A DNA stretch of 64,000 nucleotides from contig NZ_JAUDRZ010000004.1 in NCBI RefSeq assembly GCF_030380735.1, positions 248,001-312,000 on the forward strand, given 5' to 3'. Under the pieces are notes generated by a model that did no database searches, was not told the DNA's origin, and worked only from the letters and a program-made list of their open reading frames with translations. Numbering within the stretch: the first letter of the stretch is position 1; every line of letters starts with the position of its first letter. Made by a program: the position numbers and the translations under genes. Of this stretch, positions 48,540-57,854 are shown in pieces. This stretch comes from Rhizobium sp. S152 (lineage in GTDB: Bacteria; Pseudomonadota; Alphaproteobacteria; Rhizobiales; Rhizobiaceae).

Positions 48540-49481
48540 GTGGACTATGCGATGCGCCGAACGATCTTCGATCTCGATGTTCTCAGAACCTTCGTGACCG
48601 GGATGGAGCTCGGCAATTTTGCACGCGCCGCCGACAGGCTGGGGCGCTCGACCTCGGCTGTGAGCGCGCAGCTGAAGAAGCTGGAGGAGCAGGCGGGCAC
48701 GCCGATCTTCCGCAAATCCGGCCGCGGGCTGGCGCTGACCGATGCCGGCGAAACCATGCTTGGCTACGCAAGACGCCTGCTGGACCTGAACGACGAGGCG
48801 GCAGCCGCGGTGAATAGCGTCGAGCTGGAAGGCTGGGTGCGGCTTGGCCTGCAGGAAGATTTCGGCGAGACGCTGCTGCCGGATGTGCTCGGCCGTTTCG
48901 CGCGGGCGCATCCGAAGGTGCGGATCGAGGCGCGGGTGGTGCGAAACGCAGAGCTGATCGAGCGGGTCACGGCGGGCAAGCTCGACCTGGCGCTTGCCTG
49001 GAGCGATGGCACGCTGACACCGCACTGCGACGGGATCGGCGAGGTACCGATGCGCTGGATCGGCTCGGCCTCCACGTCATTGTGGTGGGACCGGGCCAGC
49101 GGGGAACCGCTGCCGCTCGCGGCACTCGAGGCGCCCTGCCTGCTGCGTAGCGCCGCGACCAAGGCGATGGATGCTGCGGGCATTTCCTGGCGACTCGCCT
49201 TCGTCAGCCCCAGCCTCGGCGGTTTGTGGGCGGCGACGGCGGCGGGACTCGGCATTACCCTTCGCACGCCGATCGGCTTGCCCGCGAAGGTTCGGCCGCT
49301 GGCGCTGGGAGAGCTGGCGCTGCCTGAGTTGCCTGGGCTCGGCCTTGTCCTGCACCGCGCCGAAGCCGAGAGCGCGCCGGCGGTGGCAAGGCTGGCTGGG
49401 CTGGTGCGGCAGTCGGTTGCCGATTTGCTTGGCGAGGTTGCAAGGCCCGCTGCCGTCAGTGCGGTACGAATGGCGCGGTAA
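48540..49481 (+). CDS. LysR-family transcriptional regulator
   Basis: A 313-residue regulator with the N-terminal winged helix (DLDVLRTFVTGMELGNFARAA, then RLGRSTSAVSAQLKKLEEQ) and a periplasmic-binding-type effector domain. It is divergent from the tautomerase/DUF4865 pair, the standard layout for a LysR regulator and its target. The GTG at 48540 is used; the ATG at 48552 (MRRTIFDL) is a credible alternative because no ribosome site decides between them. It ends just upstream of the 49490 promoter. Confidence 0.9.
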   Translation: MDYAMRRTIFDLDVLRTFVTGMELGNFARAADRLGRSTSAVSAQLKKLEEQAGTPIFRKSGRGLALTDAGETMLGYARRLLDLNDEAAAAVNSVELEGWVRLGLQEDFGETLLPDVLGRFARAHPKVRIEARVVRNAELIERVTAGKLDLALAWSDGTLTPHCDGIGEVPMRWIGSASTSLWWDRASGEPLPLAALEAPCLLRSAATKAMDAAGISWRLAFVSPSLGGLWAATAAGLGITLRTPIGLPAKVRPLALGELALPELPGLGLVLHRAEAESAPAVARLAGLVRQSVADLLGEVARPAAVSAVRMAR

Positions 49482-49489
49482 GGGTGCGG

Positions 49490-49518
49490 TTGACCCGTTG
49501 GCCGGCCACTGTTAGCCT
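49490..49518 (+). promoter_or_regulatory. Sigma-70-type promoter of the PhyH leader
   Basis: TTGACC (49490-49495), a 17-base spacer and TAGCCT (49513-49518) match the rhizobial housekeeping promoter pattern. A start 7-10 bases downstream falls at or next to the ATG at 49528, so the transcript would be almost leaderless. Confidence 0.6.
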
Positions 49519-49527
49519 TTGCCCATC

Positions 49528-49578
49528 ATGATGACGCTCACGCTCAACATCGCTTCGGTCTTCTTCTTGAGTCGCTAA
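49528..49578 (+). CDS. Leaderless 16-codon leader peptide candidate
   Basis: ATG ATG ACG CTC ... TAA encodes MMTLTLNIASVFFLSR. It begins within 10 bases of the -10 element and has no ribosome site, which suits translation of a leaderless mRNA. It is followed by two hairpins and then the PhyH gene. The arrangement suggests an attenuator or arrest peptide, though it has no run of a single amino acid. Function is inference. Confidence 0.45.
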   Translation: MMTLTLNIASVFFLSR

Positions 49579-49584
49579 AGGCTC

Positions 49585-49635
49585 GGCCACCACTGTGGCC
49601 CTGAAGACGCGACCTCAGTCCGGCTCTTCGGCCGG
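49585..49635 (+). promoter_or_regulatory. Tandem hairpins downstream of the leader peptide
   Basis: GGCCAC/GTGGCC (49585-49600, CACT loop) and CCGGC/GCCGG (49620-49635, TCTTCG loop), joined by CTGAAGACGCGACCTCAG, whose CTGA/TCAG ends can also pair. Neither hairpin has a T-tract, so control of translation or of Rho loading is more likely than intrinsic termination. Confidence 0.45.
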
Positions 49636-49711
49636 CAGTAGCGCTTGACCGAAATCCGCTTCCTGTCAGACGAGCGACGCTCCGGGGAGGCGCAGATGGA
49701 GCAATTTTTCC

Positions 49712-50530
49712 ATGACCGACAAAACCTATCCGCCTGTTCTCAGCGCGGCCGACATCGAGATGTTCATCGAAAACGGTTTTATCCGTATCGACAATGCCTT
49801 TCCACGCGAACTGGCAAAGCAGGCGCGCGATATCATGTGGCGTGACATTCCCTGCGACCGCGACGATCCCTCAACCTGGACCCATCCCGTCATCAGGCTT
49901 CCCGGCTATGGCGGCGGACCTTTTGCCGCGGCGGCCAACACGCCGGTGCTGCATCAGGCTTTCGACCAGCTGGTGGGCAAGGGGCGGTGGATGCGGCGCG
50001 ACGGGCTCGGCAGCTTTCCGGTACGGTTTCCACATACCGATGATCCCGGGGATGCCGGATGGCATGTGGATTTGAGCTTCGCCGGGGAGACGGGGAATCC
50101 CGACGAGCGCAGCGATTTCTCGGCGTGGCGGGTGAATGTCATCTCGCGCGACCGGGCGTTGCTGATGCTCTTTCTGTTTTCCGATGTCGGCGAGGAGGAT
50201 GCGCCGACGCGTATCCGGGTGGGATCGCACAAGGACATGGCGCGCTATCTGGCGCCGGCGGGCGAGGCGGGGCGGTCGCATATGTATCTGGAGCAGATGG
50301 GGGCGGAGCGGCCGCAGGCACTGGCGACGGGCGCGGCGGGTACGGTTTATCTCTGCCATCCGTTCCTGGTGCAGGCGGCGCAGATGCATCGCGGCAAGAC
50401 CCCGCGCTTCATGGCGCAGCCGGCGCTCGGCTTGCGGCACTCGTTTGCGCTCGAGCGGGCGGATGGGGATTATTGCCCGGTGGAGGTGGCGATACGGCGG
50501 GGGCTTGCGGAGGGGGAGGAAGCCGGTTGA
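49712..50530 (+). CDS. Phytanoyl-CoA dioxygenase (PhyH) family protein
   Basis: A 272-residue Fe(II)/2-oxoglutarate-dependent oxygenase. The iron motif is WHVDLSF (His-X-Asp, about residues 117-119), and the distal His and 2-oxoglutarate Arg are probably in LCHPFLVQAAQMHRGKTPRFM (about 219-238). The substrate is unknown; bacterial members hydroxylate varied metabolites. The start at 49712 (MTDKTYPPVLSA) has a weak site; GGGGAGG (49684-49690) lies 21 bases upstream, too far. It stands alone behind the micro-ORF leader. Confidence 0.85.
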   Translation: MTDKTYPPVLSAADIEMFIENGFIRIDNAFPRELAKQARDIMWRDIPCDRDDPSTWTHPVIRLPGYGGGPFAAAANTPVLHQAFDQLVGKGRWMRRDGLGSFPVRFPHTDDPGDAGWHVDLSFAGETGNPDERSDFSAWRVNVISRDRALLMLFLFSDVGEEDAPTRIRVGSHKDMARYLAPAGEAGRSHMYLEQMGAERPQALATGAAGTVYLCHPFLVQAAQMHRGKTPRFMAQPALGLRHSFALERADGDYCPVEVAIRRGLAEGEEAG

Positions 50531-50858
50531 TCGGGTGTAATTTCGGGCTTGGTGAGGTGCCGTTCGTTTCGGCTCGGCGGGTGAGTTCGCCGCAGGCTCA
50601 TTGGGCGGGATACCCCCTCTGGCTTGCCGGCCATATTCCCCACAGGTGGGGAGATTGGCTGGGCTTGCCCGTTCGCTCCACGCTCATTGTTTGGCGCAAA
50701 GCTCACTACGAGTCGATCTTCCCCCTTTGTGGGGAGATGCCCGGCAGGGCAGAGGGGATAATACGCCCACAGAGACCTCGGTCTTGAAGACAGGTATCGC
50801 ACGCGCCGACCTCTCGGTCTCGTAGCTACATCCCGCAGCCAACCTCTGGTCCGCGATC
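50531..50858. other. Repeat-containing intergenic region
   Basis: A 328-base gap between convergent genes (PhyH and the dehydratase). Its middle is filled by a RIME-like palindromic element (50611-50760). The remaining bases show no reading frame with family resemblance. Confidence 0.7.
50611..50760. repeat. RIME-like palindromic intergenic repeat, copy 2
   Basis: The outer ends are inverted copies: TACCCCCTCTGG with CTTGCCGGCCAT near 50611-50633, and ATGCCCGGCAGGGCAGAGGG near 50737-50756. Each half contains its own TCCCCAC...GTGGGGAGA hairpin. The right half matches the right half of the repeat at 26747-26878. The middle (about 50660-50720) is not shared. Confidence 0.7.
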
Positions 50859-51830
50859 CTACCCCTGCGCCAGCGCCCGGCCAAACATCTCGGCATCGAC
50901 ATTGCCGCCCGAGGTCACAACAATCGCGGCATCTTCCTGCAACTGCTCTCCATGAAACAGCGCTGCGGCCAGCGCCACGGCGCCGCCCGGTTCAACGACG
51001 ATCTTCAGGCGGGTGAAGGCCAGCGCCATGGCGCGCAGCGCTTCCTCGTCGGTGACGACGATGCCCGGGCCGGCGAGGCGCTTGAGGATCGGGAAGGTAA
51101 TGTTGCCGGGCTGTGGCGTGATGATGGCGTCGCAGATCGAGCCGGACAAGGTAGCGTTGTGCTCAATCTTTCCCGAGGCCAAGGAGCGGGTCGTGTCGTC
51201 GAAGCCTTCGGGCTCGCAGGGGCGGACGCGGAAGTCCGGCGTGCTGGCTTCCAGCGCCAGCGCGATGCCCGAGGTCAGGCCGCCGCCGCCGCAGGGAACC
51301 AGCACTTCGGCCGATGTGACGCCTTCCTCTTCCGCCTGCTCGGCGATCTCCAGACCGGTCGTGCCCTGGCCGGCGATCACCTGCGGTTCGTCGAAGGGCT
51401 TGATCAGCGTCAGCCGGCGCTCTTCGGACAGACGTGCGCCGATCGCGTCGCGGTCTTCGGTGGCGCGGTCGTAGAGCACGACCTCGGCGCCGAGCGCACG
51501 GGTGTTTGATATCTTCAGCTTCGGGGCGTCCGACGGCATGATGATGACCGAGGGGACGCCGTGCAGCTTAGCGGCCAGCGCCACGCCTTGCGCGTGGTTG
51601 CCGGAAGAGAAGGCAATAACGCCGCGTTCCAGCACTGCAGGCTCCAGCGCGGAGACGGCGGACCAGCCGCCGCGGAACTTGAAGGAGCCGGTGTGCTGCA
51701 GGCATTCGGCCTTGATGAACAGGCGGCGGCCGGCAATCTCGTCGAGGAAAGGGGAGGAGAGGAGCGGCGTGCGGCGGGCATGTCCGCGCAGGCGGGCGCG
51801 GGCGGCGACGATCATTTCAATGCTGACCAT
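50859..51830 (-). CDS. Threonine/serine dehydratase-like PLP enzyme
   Basis: A 323-residue fold-type II PLP enzyme. The PLP Lys lies in HTGSFKFRG, the substrate loop is SSGNHAQGVALAAKLHG, and the phosphate-binding loop is PCGGGGLTSG. It lacks the C-terminal ACT domains of biosynthetic IlvA, so it is a catabolic threonine/serine dehydratase or a related racemase or hydroxyectoine-type dehydratase. The start at 51830 (MVSIEMIVAARARL) fits; the frame open further upstream is rejected. The AraC-type gene upstream on the same strand is separated by 71 bases. Confidence 0.88.
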   Translation of the reverse strand: MVSIEMIVAARARLRGHARRTPLLSSPFLDEIAGRRLFIKAECLQHTGSFKFRGGWSAVSALEPAVLERGVIAFSSGNHAQGVALAAKLHGVPSVIIMPSDAPKLKISNTRALGAEVVLYDRATEDRDAIGARLSEERRLTLIKPFDEPQVIAGQGTTGLEIAEQAEEEGVTSAEVLVPCGGGGLTSGIALALEASTPDFRVRPCEPEGFDDTTRSLASGKIEHNATLSGSICDAIITPQPGNITFPILKRLAGPGIVVTDEEALRAMALAFTRLKIVVEPGGAVALAAALFHGEQLQEDAAIVVTSGGNVDAEMFGRALAQG

Positions 51831-51901
51831 GGAAGCTCTTTTCGAATGACAATGCCCAATATGAATAGGATGCCGACTATGCGTTGTGAACGGCTGCTTT
51901 G

Positions 51902-52981
51902 TCACCGTGACACGAAAAGCGCCGTCTTCGGGACAGGCTCCATCGCGGCAGGGCGGATCTGGTTGCGGCGGCGATACTCGGTCGGACTGATCCCCGTCAC
52001 ACGCAGGAATTCGCGGTTGAAATTCGACTTGCTGATGAAGCCGCAATCGAACATCAGCCGGGTGACGGGTTCGTCGGTGCCGGTCAGCAGATCGCAGGCT
52101 TCGCGGATGCGGAAGTCGTTGACATATTGCGAGACGCTCATGCCGTGCACGCGGTTGACCGATATCGAAACGCGGCGTGCGGGCAAGTTCATCCTGCGGG
52201 CGATGCGGCCGAGATTGAGCTCGGGTTCGCGGTAGAGCTCACGCGAGCGCATGAGGTCATCAAGCGACCGGGCGATGGCGTTGTCTTCTTCCGATGGACC
52301 CATCACCGCGGCCGGACCCGGCGGCTCAGGCGCCGGGGCCGGTGCCACGGATTGGCTGCTGCTGGCGACCGCCGCCGCCGTGCCGAGCGCCAGCAGCGAA
52401 ATGACATTGCCGACCGCGACCACGGCGCCGGCATGGGCGCCGCCGGTTCGGTAGAAGTCGAAGCTGATGACGATATCGGCGGCAGCGGAGGCGATGAGCG
52501 CGAAGCCGGTGATCAGCAGCGAGCGATAGGACAGCAGCGCGCCGTCGAGCCGTGAGGAGACGAGCCCGTCAGGCCCGAAGCGGGCGAGCCAGAAGAGAGC
52601 GATGCCATAGGCGGCGAAGGTGATGGTGATGACGGCGCCGACCGGTTCGCGCCAGAAGGTCATCAGGACGATCACTAGAAGCGCGGGCAGCAGATGTGGC
52701 CAGAGCCGGAGCCACGAGGCCGGGGTCTCGCGCGCGAGATTGCTGAAGCCGATCCAGGCGAAGGCGGCAATCAGCGTGGCAAGCACCGCTTGCCCGGGAA
52801 CGAGCGCAATGACGTCATAGCCCCAGCGCAGTCCGATGAGAACGGATTGCAGCGCATAGAGCAGCGCCAGGATCAGGAAGGGACGCTTTTCCGGCGCGAG
52901 GCCGTCGCTCTGCCTCACCATCCGGACCAGCAGGATGGCAAGCAGAAGCGTAACGACGAAGGGCAGCGGCACGAAGATCAT
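51902..52981 (-). CDS. Membrane-bound AraC-family regulator (seven helices plus HTH)
   Basis: A 359-residue protein with seven predicted membrane helices in the first ~235 residues, from FVPLPFVVTLLLAILLV through GNVISLLALGTAAAVASS. A Pro/Ala/Glu-rich linker follows, then a C-terminal AraC-type domain: GRIARRMNLPARRVSISVNRV, YVNDFRIREACDLL, VTRLMFDCGFISKSNFNREF. It would sense a signal in or across the membrane and bind DNA directly. The start at 52981 (MIFVPLPF) is chosen because it places the first helix at the N-terminus; the frame stays open to 53128. It is divergent from the exported protein at 53141. Confidence 0.85.
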   Translation of the reverse strand: MIFVPLPFVVTLLLAILLVRMVRQSDGLAPEKRPFLILALLYALQSVLIGLRWGYDVIALVPGQAVLATLIAAFAWIGFSNLARETPASWLRLWPHLLPALLVIVLMTFWREPVGAVITITFAAYGIALFWLARFGPDGLVSSRLDGALLSYRSLLITGFALIASAAADIVISFDFYRTGGAHAGAVVAVGNVISLLALGTAAAVASSSQSVAPAPAPEPPGPAAVMGPSEEDNAIARSLDDLMRSRELYREPELNLGRIARRMNLPARRVSISVNRVHGMSVSQYVNDFRIREACDLLTGTDEPVTRLMFDCGFISKSNFNREFLRVTGISPTEYRRRNQIRPAAMEPVPKTALFVSR

Positions 52982-53140
52982 GGGTCGGGTCCAGCAGCAG
53001 GCAAGAGATATGAGCACGACAATGACCTCGATCGCAATCGCGGGCGACCCGGATTGCGATCGAGGTCTCGATTTTGCGTGGCTCGAGACACCTTGGGTCA
53101 GCCGCTCGATGGGAGCGGTGTTCCACAAGGAGATGCACCC

Positions 53141-53848
53141 ATGATGATCATCATAACCATTCCACTGCTGCTGATGACGCTGGTGGCGAGCTACGCCGAC
53201 GGCTGGCGTGTAGGCGAAACCATCGATGTATCGGCGATCAGGTCTGTCGTCGTCACCGGCGATGCCAGTTCAGTCAGGATCAGCACCAATGCCGACGAGC
53301 CCTACCAGGCCGAGACACGGGGCCGGCGCGACGGCTGGTTCAGCCGCTGGTATTCGAGCTGGTTCTTCAGCGGTTGCGAGGACCAGAGCCAGATGCGGAT
53401 CGACGGGACGACGCTTTCGATCGCGGTGGCTTCGACGCGCTGGTTCGATCTTTCCGATTGCTCGCCGGAGGTGAGAGCCAATATTCCGGCCGGTGGTTCC
53501 GTCGAAATCGAGCAGCAGGCTGTCATGGCGCGGTTCGACGGCGATTTCTCAAGGCTCGGGCTGTCGAGCAAGGCGGCTGATGTGACGCTTTCCGGCCATG
53601 CATCGACGGTCAAGATCGACAGCGCGGCGCTCCGGGCGCATCTGGTCTACGACAAGCTTAACGCCGACGAGACTATCGATTTGAAGGCGCATTCGGTGGA
53701 CAGCTATCTCGACTTCGGCAAGCCGGTGCCGGTCGATTATACCGTCACGGCCAATGCATCACTGATCGACAGCGCCCGGCCGAGCGTCGCCGGCGCCAAG
53801 CCGCTGGTGACGATCAAGGCCGAATACGCCCGCACGACGATTAGATGA
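53141..53848 (+). CDS. Exported beta-rich protein of unknown function
   Basis: A 235-residue protein with a signal peptide (MMIIITIPLLLMTLVASYAD, about 1-20) and a repetitive beta-strand body with alternating hydrophobic residues (SVVVTGDASSVRIS, ADVTLSGHASTVKID, PVDYTVTANASLIDS), reminiscent of DUF4097-like adhesin folds. AGGAG (53128-53132) eight bases upstream fixes the start at 53141; the longer frame from 52694 overlaps the AraC gene and is rejected. It is divergent from the membrane AraC regulator, which may control it. Confidence 0.75.
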   Translation: MMIIITIPLLLMTLVASYADGWRVGETIDVSAIRSVVVTGDASSVRISTNADEPYQAETRGRRDGWFSRWYSSWFFSGCEDQSQMRIDGTTLSIAVASTRWFDLSDCSPEVRANIPAGGSVEIEQQAVMARFDGDFSRLGLSSKAADVTLSGHASTVKIDSAALRAHLVYDKLNADETIDLKAHSVDSYLDFGKPVPVDYTVTANASLIDSARPSVAGAKPLVTIKAEYARTTIR

Positions 53849-53865
53849 TTGGGCCGATGACGGCC

Positions 53866-55611
<1,746 letters not shown>

Positions 55612-55683
55612 GATGTTCCCCTCGTTGGACGGCTATGGGGAAGATATGGGGTTGCAGGCGTGGCAGACAATGCGCGGCGTGCG

Positions 55684-56766
55684 CTAAGTGCTGCCCTGCA
55701 GGTCGGGCGCGGCGACGGGCCGGCGCGTCGGGGCTGGCTGCGCGGTGGTCTGCGATCTGGTTTCAGGCGCGGAGGATGCGGCCAGCCTTGCCTCGGCAAT
55801 CCGCGCGCTGGCTTGTAGGTCGCGGTTCCGGCCCGAGATTTTCTCCAGCGCGGCGATGGCGACATCGGTCGCGAGGTAATCGGGCTTGTGGCCGACGCCC
55901 TTGATCTTGACCAGTTCGGAACCGGCGATGTCGCGGGCGAGGCCCTGCGAGTGCAGATGCTCCCAGACGATGTCGTCGCTGTCTCCCGTGATGATCACCG
56001 TGGGCGCGGATATGTTCACATAGAGATGCGACTGCGTCTTGAAGTAATCGAGCAGGCGCACGAAGTCGGCTGCGTTGTTGTGAAAGGTGGCGGGGCGCAG
56101 CACCAGCGAGGGGCCGGTTTTCATTATATAGTCGTTCGGCCGTGGGTTGGGACGGAAGACGTTGAGGGTGCCGCGCTCCAGGCGTCTGAGGCCCAGCGGC
56201 ACGACGAGCGCGTGGTTGAATAGCCAGCCGATTACCGGCGCGGTGGAGACGTGATAGTACCAGTCAACACCGCCCGGCCATGGGTGTGTGGCGGGCGCGA
56301 GAAAGAGCAAGCCGGCTGTCTTTTCCGGGTGGCGAACACCGAAGGCGGCAGCGATGGCGCCGCCGAAGGAGTGGCCGACGATGATCGCCTTGTCGATGCC
56401 GCGCTTTTCCATCAGTGCGGCGATGGCGTCCGCCTGGCCTGAGGGCAGGGCGTTATCGGGCCCGCCGCGTTCGGAATAGCCGTGACCGGGCCGGTCGACG
56501 AAGAGCATTTCGGCGCGGCCGCGCAAGGGCTCCAGAAAAGCGCCGATCTGGTCGAGCAGGTTGCCGCTGGCGCCATGGATGAAGACGAGCGCTGGCAGGT
56601 CGGCGGTTTCGGGGCGTTCGATATGGACGGCGTTCATGCGGTAGCCGCCGATATCGGTCAACTCGCCGATATTCGGATAGGCCTGCTCGAACTGGCGAGC
56701 CTTATACGAGGAATAGCCGATCGCGGCGGCCAAAGGGGCGAGGAGGGTGGAAACGAGAGCAAGCAT
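55684..56766 (-). CDS. Membrane-anchored alpha/beta hydrolase
   Basis: A 360-residue serine hydrolase with one N-terminal membrane helix (about 2-20), then the alpha/beta fold. PALVFIHGASGNLLDQ holds the oxyanion HG, the nucleophile Ser is in IIVGHSFGGAIA (about residue 132), and the acid and His are predicted in TGDSDDIVW and IKGVGHKPDY. The C-terminal ~45 residues are Pro/Ala/Arg-rich. The substrate is unknown. Same strand as ggt, possibly one transcript. Confidence 0.85.
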   Translation of the reverse strand: MLALVSTLLAPLAAAIGYSSYKARQFEQAYPNIGELTDIGGYRMNAVHIERPETADLPALVFIHGASGNLLDQIGAFLEPLRGRAEMLFVDRPGHGYSERGGPDNALPSGQADAIAALMEKRGIDKAIIVGHSFGGAIAAAFGVRHPEKTAGLLFLAPATHPWPGGVDWYYHVSTAPVIGWLFNHALVVPLGLRRLERGTLNVFRPNPRPNDYIMKTGPSLVLRPATFHNNAADFVRLLDYFKTQSHLYVNISAPTVIITGDSDDIVWEHLHSQGLARDIAGSELVKIKGVGHKPDYLATDVAIAALEKISGRNRDLQASARIAEARLAASSAPETRSQTTAQPAPTRRPVAAPDLQGST

Positions 56767-56847
56767 GGTTCAACCTGCGGCAGGACTGTGGTGCCATACG
56801 TTAGATTGGCCTTGGTGGTTCACCTTCAAGGACATGCGACGTTCAAG

Positions 56848-57462
56848 TCAGGTGCGGCTGCCGGCAAGCTTTTCGGAGAGGGTGTTCATCTGCTCCTGCG
56901 CGTTGCGGTTCGCCGGATAGACTTCCAGGAAGCGTTCCCAGGCTTTCAGCGCGGCCTGGTCGTTTCCGGTTTCGGTGAGGATCGCGGCCATGCCGGCGAG
57001 CGCGCCGAAATGGCGGGGCTCGATGTCGAGCACATGCTCGATATCGGACATTGCCTTGCGGTAGCTGTCGACGGTGTAGTTGAGGGTTGCCCGGCGGTTC
57101 CAGCTCTCGACGTAATCGGGCTTCAGCGCGATCGCCTGATCGATGAAGTCGAGTGCGGCGGGCGTGCGCTTCTCTTCCATGGCCTTGTCGGCCCACTGCA
57201 TCAGAAGATTGACGGTGGCGCTGCCCGAATCGTTCCACTCGGCACGAATTTCGGCCGCGATGCCGCTTGCCTTGTCCGGATCACGCTCGCGCTTCAACTG
57301 CGCGAAGAGTTGGTCGATGTGCTGCTTCGGGGAGAGGTTCGCGTCGGGCTGCTCGACGAGCACGTCCTTTTCCGCGGCTGCGGCCGGAAGAGCGGAAGCG
57401 AGCAAAACGATGGAAAGCGGCAGTGCCGCGCAGGCCATAGCAAAAAAGCGCATGGCGGGCAT
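56848..57462 (-). CDS. Exported tetratricopeptide-repeat protein
   Basis: A 204-residue protein with a signal peptide (about 4-30, LPAAAA-EK) followed by a helical body with TPR-like repeats: AALDFIDQAIALKPDYVESWNRRATL, YRKAMSDIEHVLDIEPRHFGALAGMA, AALKAWERFLEVYPANRNAQ. It probably acts as a scaffold in the periplasm; partners are unknown. The start at 57462 (MPAMRFFAM) or 57453 are equivalent; no ribosome site decides. It is the neighbour downstream of rpmJ on the same strand. Confidence 0.82.
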   Translation of the reverse strand: MPAMRFFAMACAALPLSIVLLASALPAAAAEKDVLVEQPDANLSPKQHIDQLFAQLKRERDPDKASGIAAEIRAEWNDSGSATVNLLMQWADKAMEEKRTPAALDFIDQAIALKPDYVESWNRRATLNYTVDSYRKAMSDIEHVLDIEPRHFGALAGMAAILTETGNDQAALKAWERFLEVYPANRNAQEQMNTLSEKLAGSRT

Positions 57463-57569
57463 AATAGCCCGCCATTGCAGAAGATCAAAGCAACTTTGTG
57501 CGATCACCCAGGTGATCCCGCGCGAAGGCTCAAAGACAGGTACCCTGCCGAGCCTTGCGCAACGCTCAA

Positions 57570-57695
57570 TCAGCCCTGACGAGCCTTGAAGCGCGGGTTC
57601 AGCTTGTTGATGATGTAAATGCGGCCCTTGCGACGAACGAGGCGGTTGTCACGATGACGAGCCTTGAGCGACTTGAGCGAATTCTTGATCTTCAT
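57570..57695 (-). CDS. rpmJ: 50S ribosomal protein L36, zinc-free form
   Basis: A 41-residue ribosomal protein ([20 protein letters not shown], then [20 protein letters not shown]). It has no Cys residues, so it is the zinc-independent L36 type used by most alphaproteobacteria. L36 binds 23S rRNA. It is too short for ordinary gene calling and has its own promoter and leader upstream. Confidence 0.95.
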
Positions 57696-57752
57696 TGTTT
57701 TGATCCGCGTGTTTGGGGGAATTCACATTCGCCCTTATCTATTACATTCAAA

Positions 57753-57771
57753 AGCGCGCTCAGGGCGCGCT
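57753..57771 (-). terminator. Hairpin in the rpmJ leader (possible attenuator)
   Basis: On the minus strand AGCGCGC, CCTGA and GCGCGCT are followed by TTT, between the rpmJ promoter and the gene. The short T-tract could give partial termination. Confidence 0.45.
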
Positions 57772-57787
57772 CTTAGGTTGGGCGTGC

Positions 57788-57815
57788 AGATAACCCGACG
57801 GCTTATCTGTGTCAA
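57788..57815 (-). promoter_or_regulatory. Promoter of rpmJ with overlapping dyad
   Basis: On the minus strand TTGACA, a 16-base spacer and TTATCT match a strong housekeeping promoter about 90 bases before rpmJ. A perfect inverted repeat CAGATAA-N9-TTATCTG (57787-57809) covers the spacer and -10 element, a position suited to a repressor. Confidence 0.6.
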
Positions 57816-57854
57816 CCACGTGAAGGTGTTTTTCCCGTGGCCGCGTGGCGTTTC

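Noticed and set aside
49645..49845. A 66-codon frame from a TTG overlapping the PhyH start
   Set aside because: TTG start, no ribosome site, and out of frame with the clear PhyH protein.
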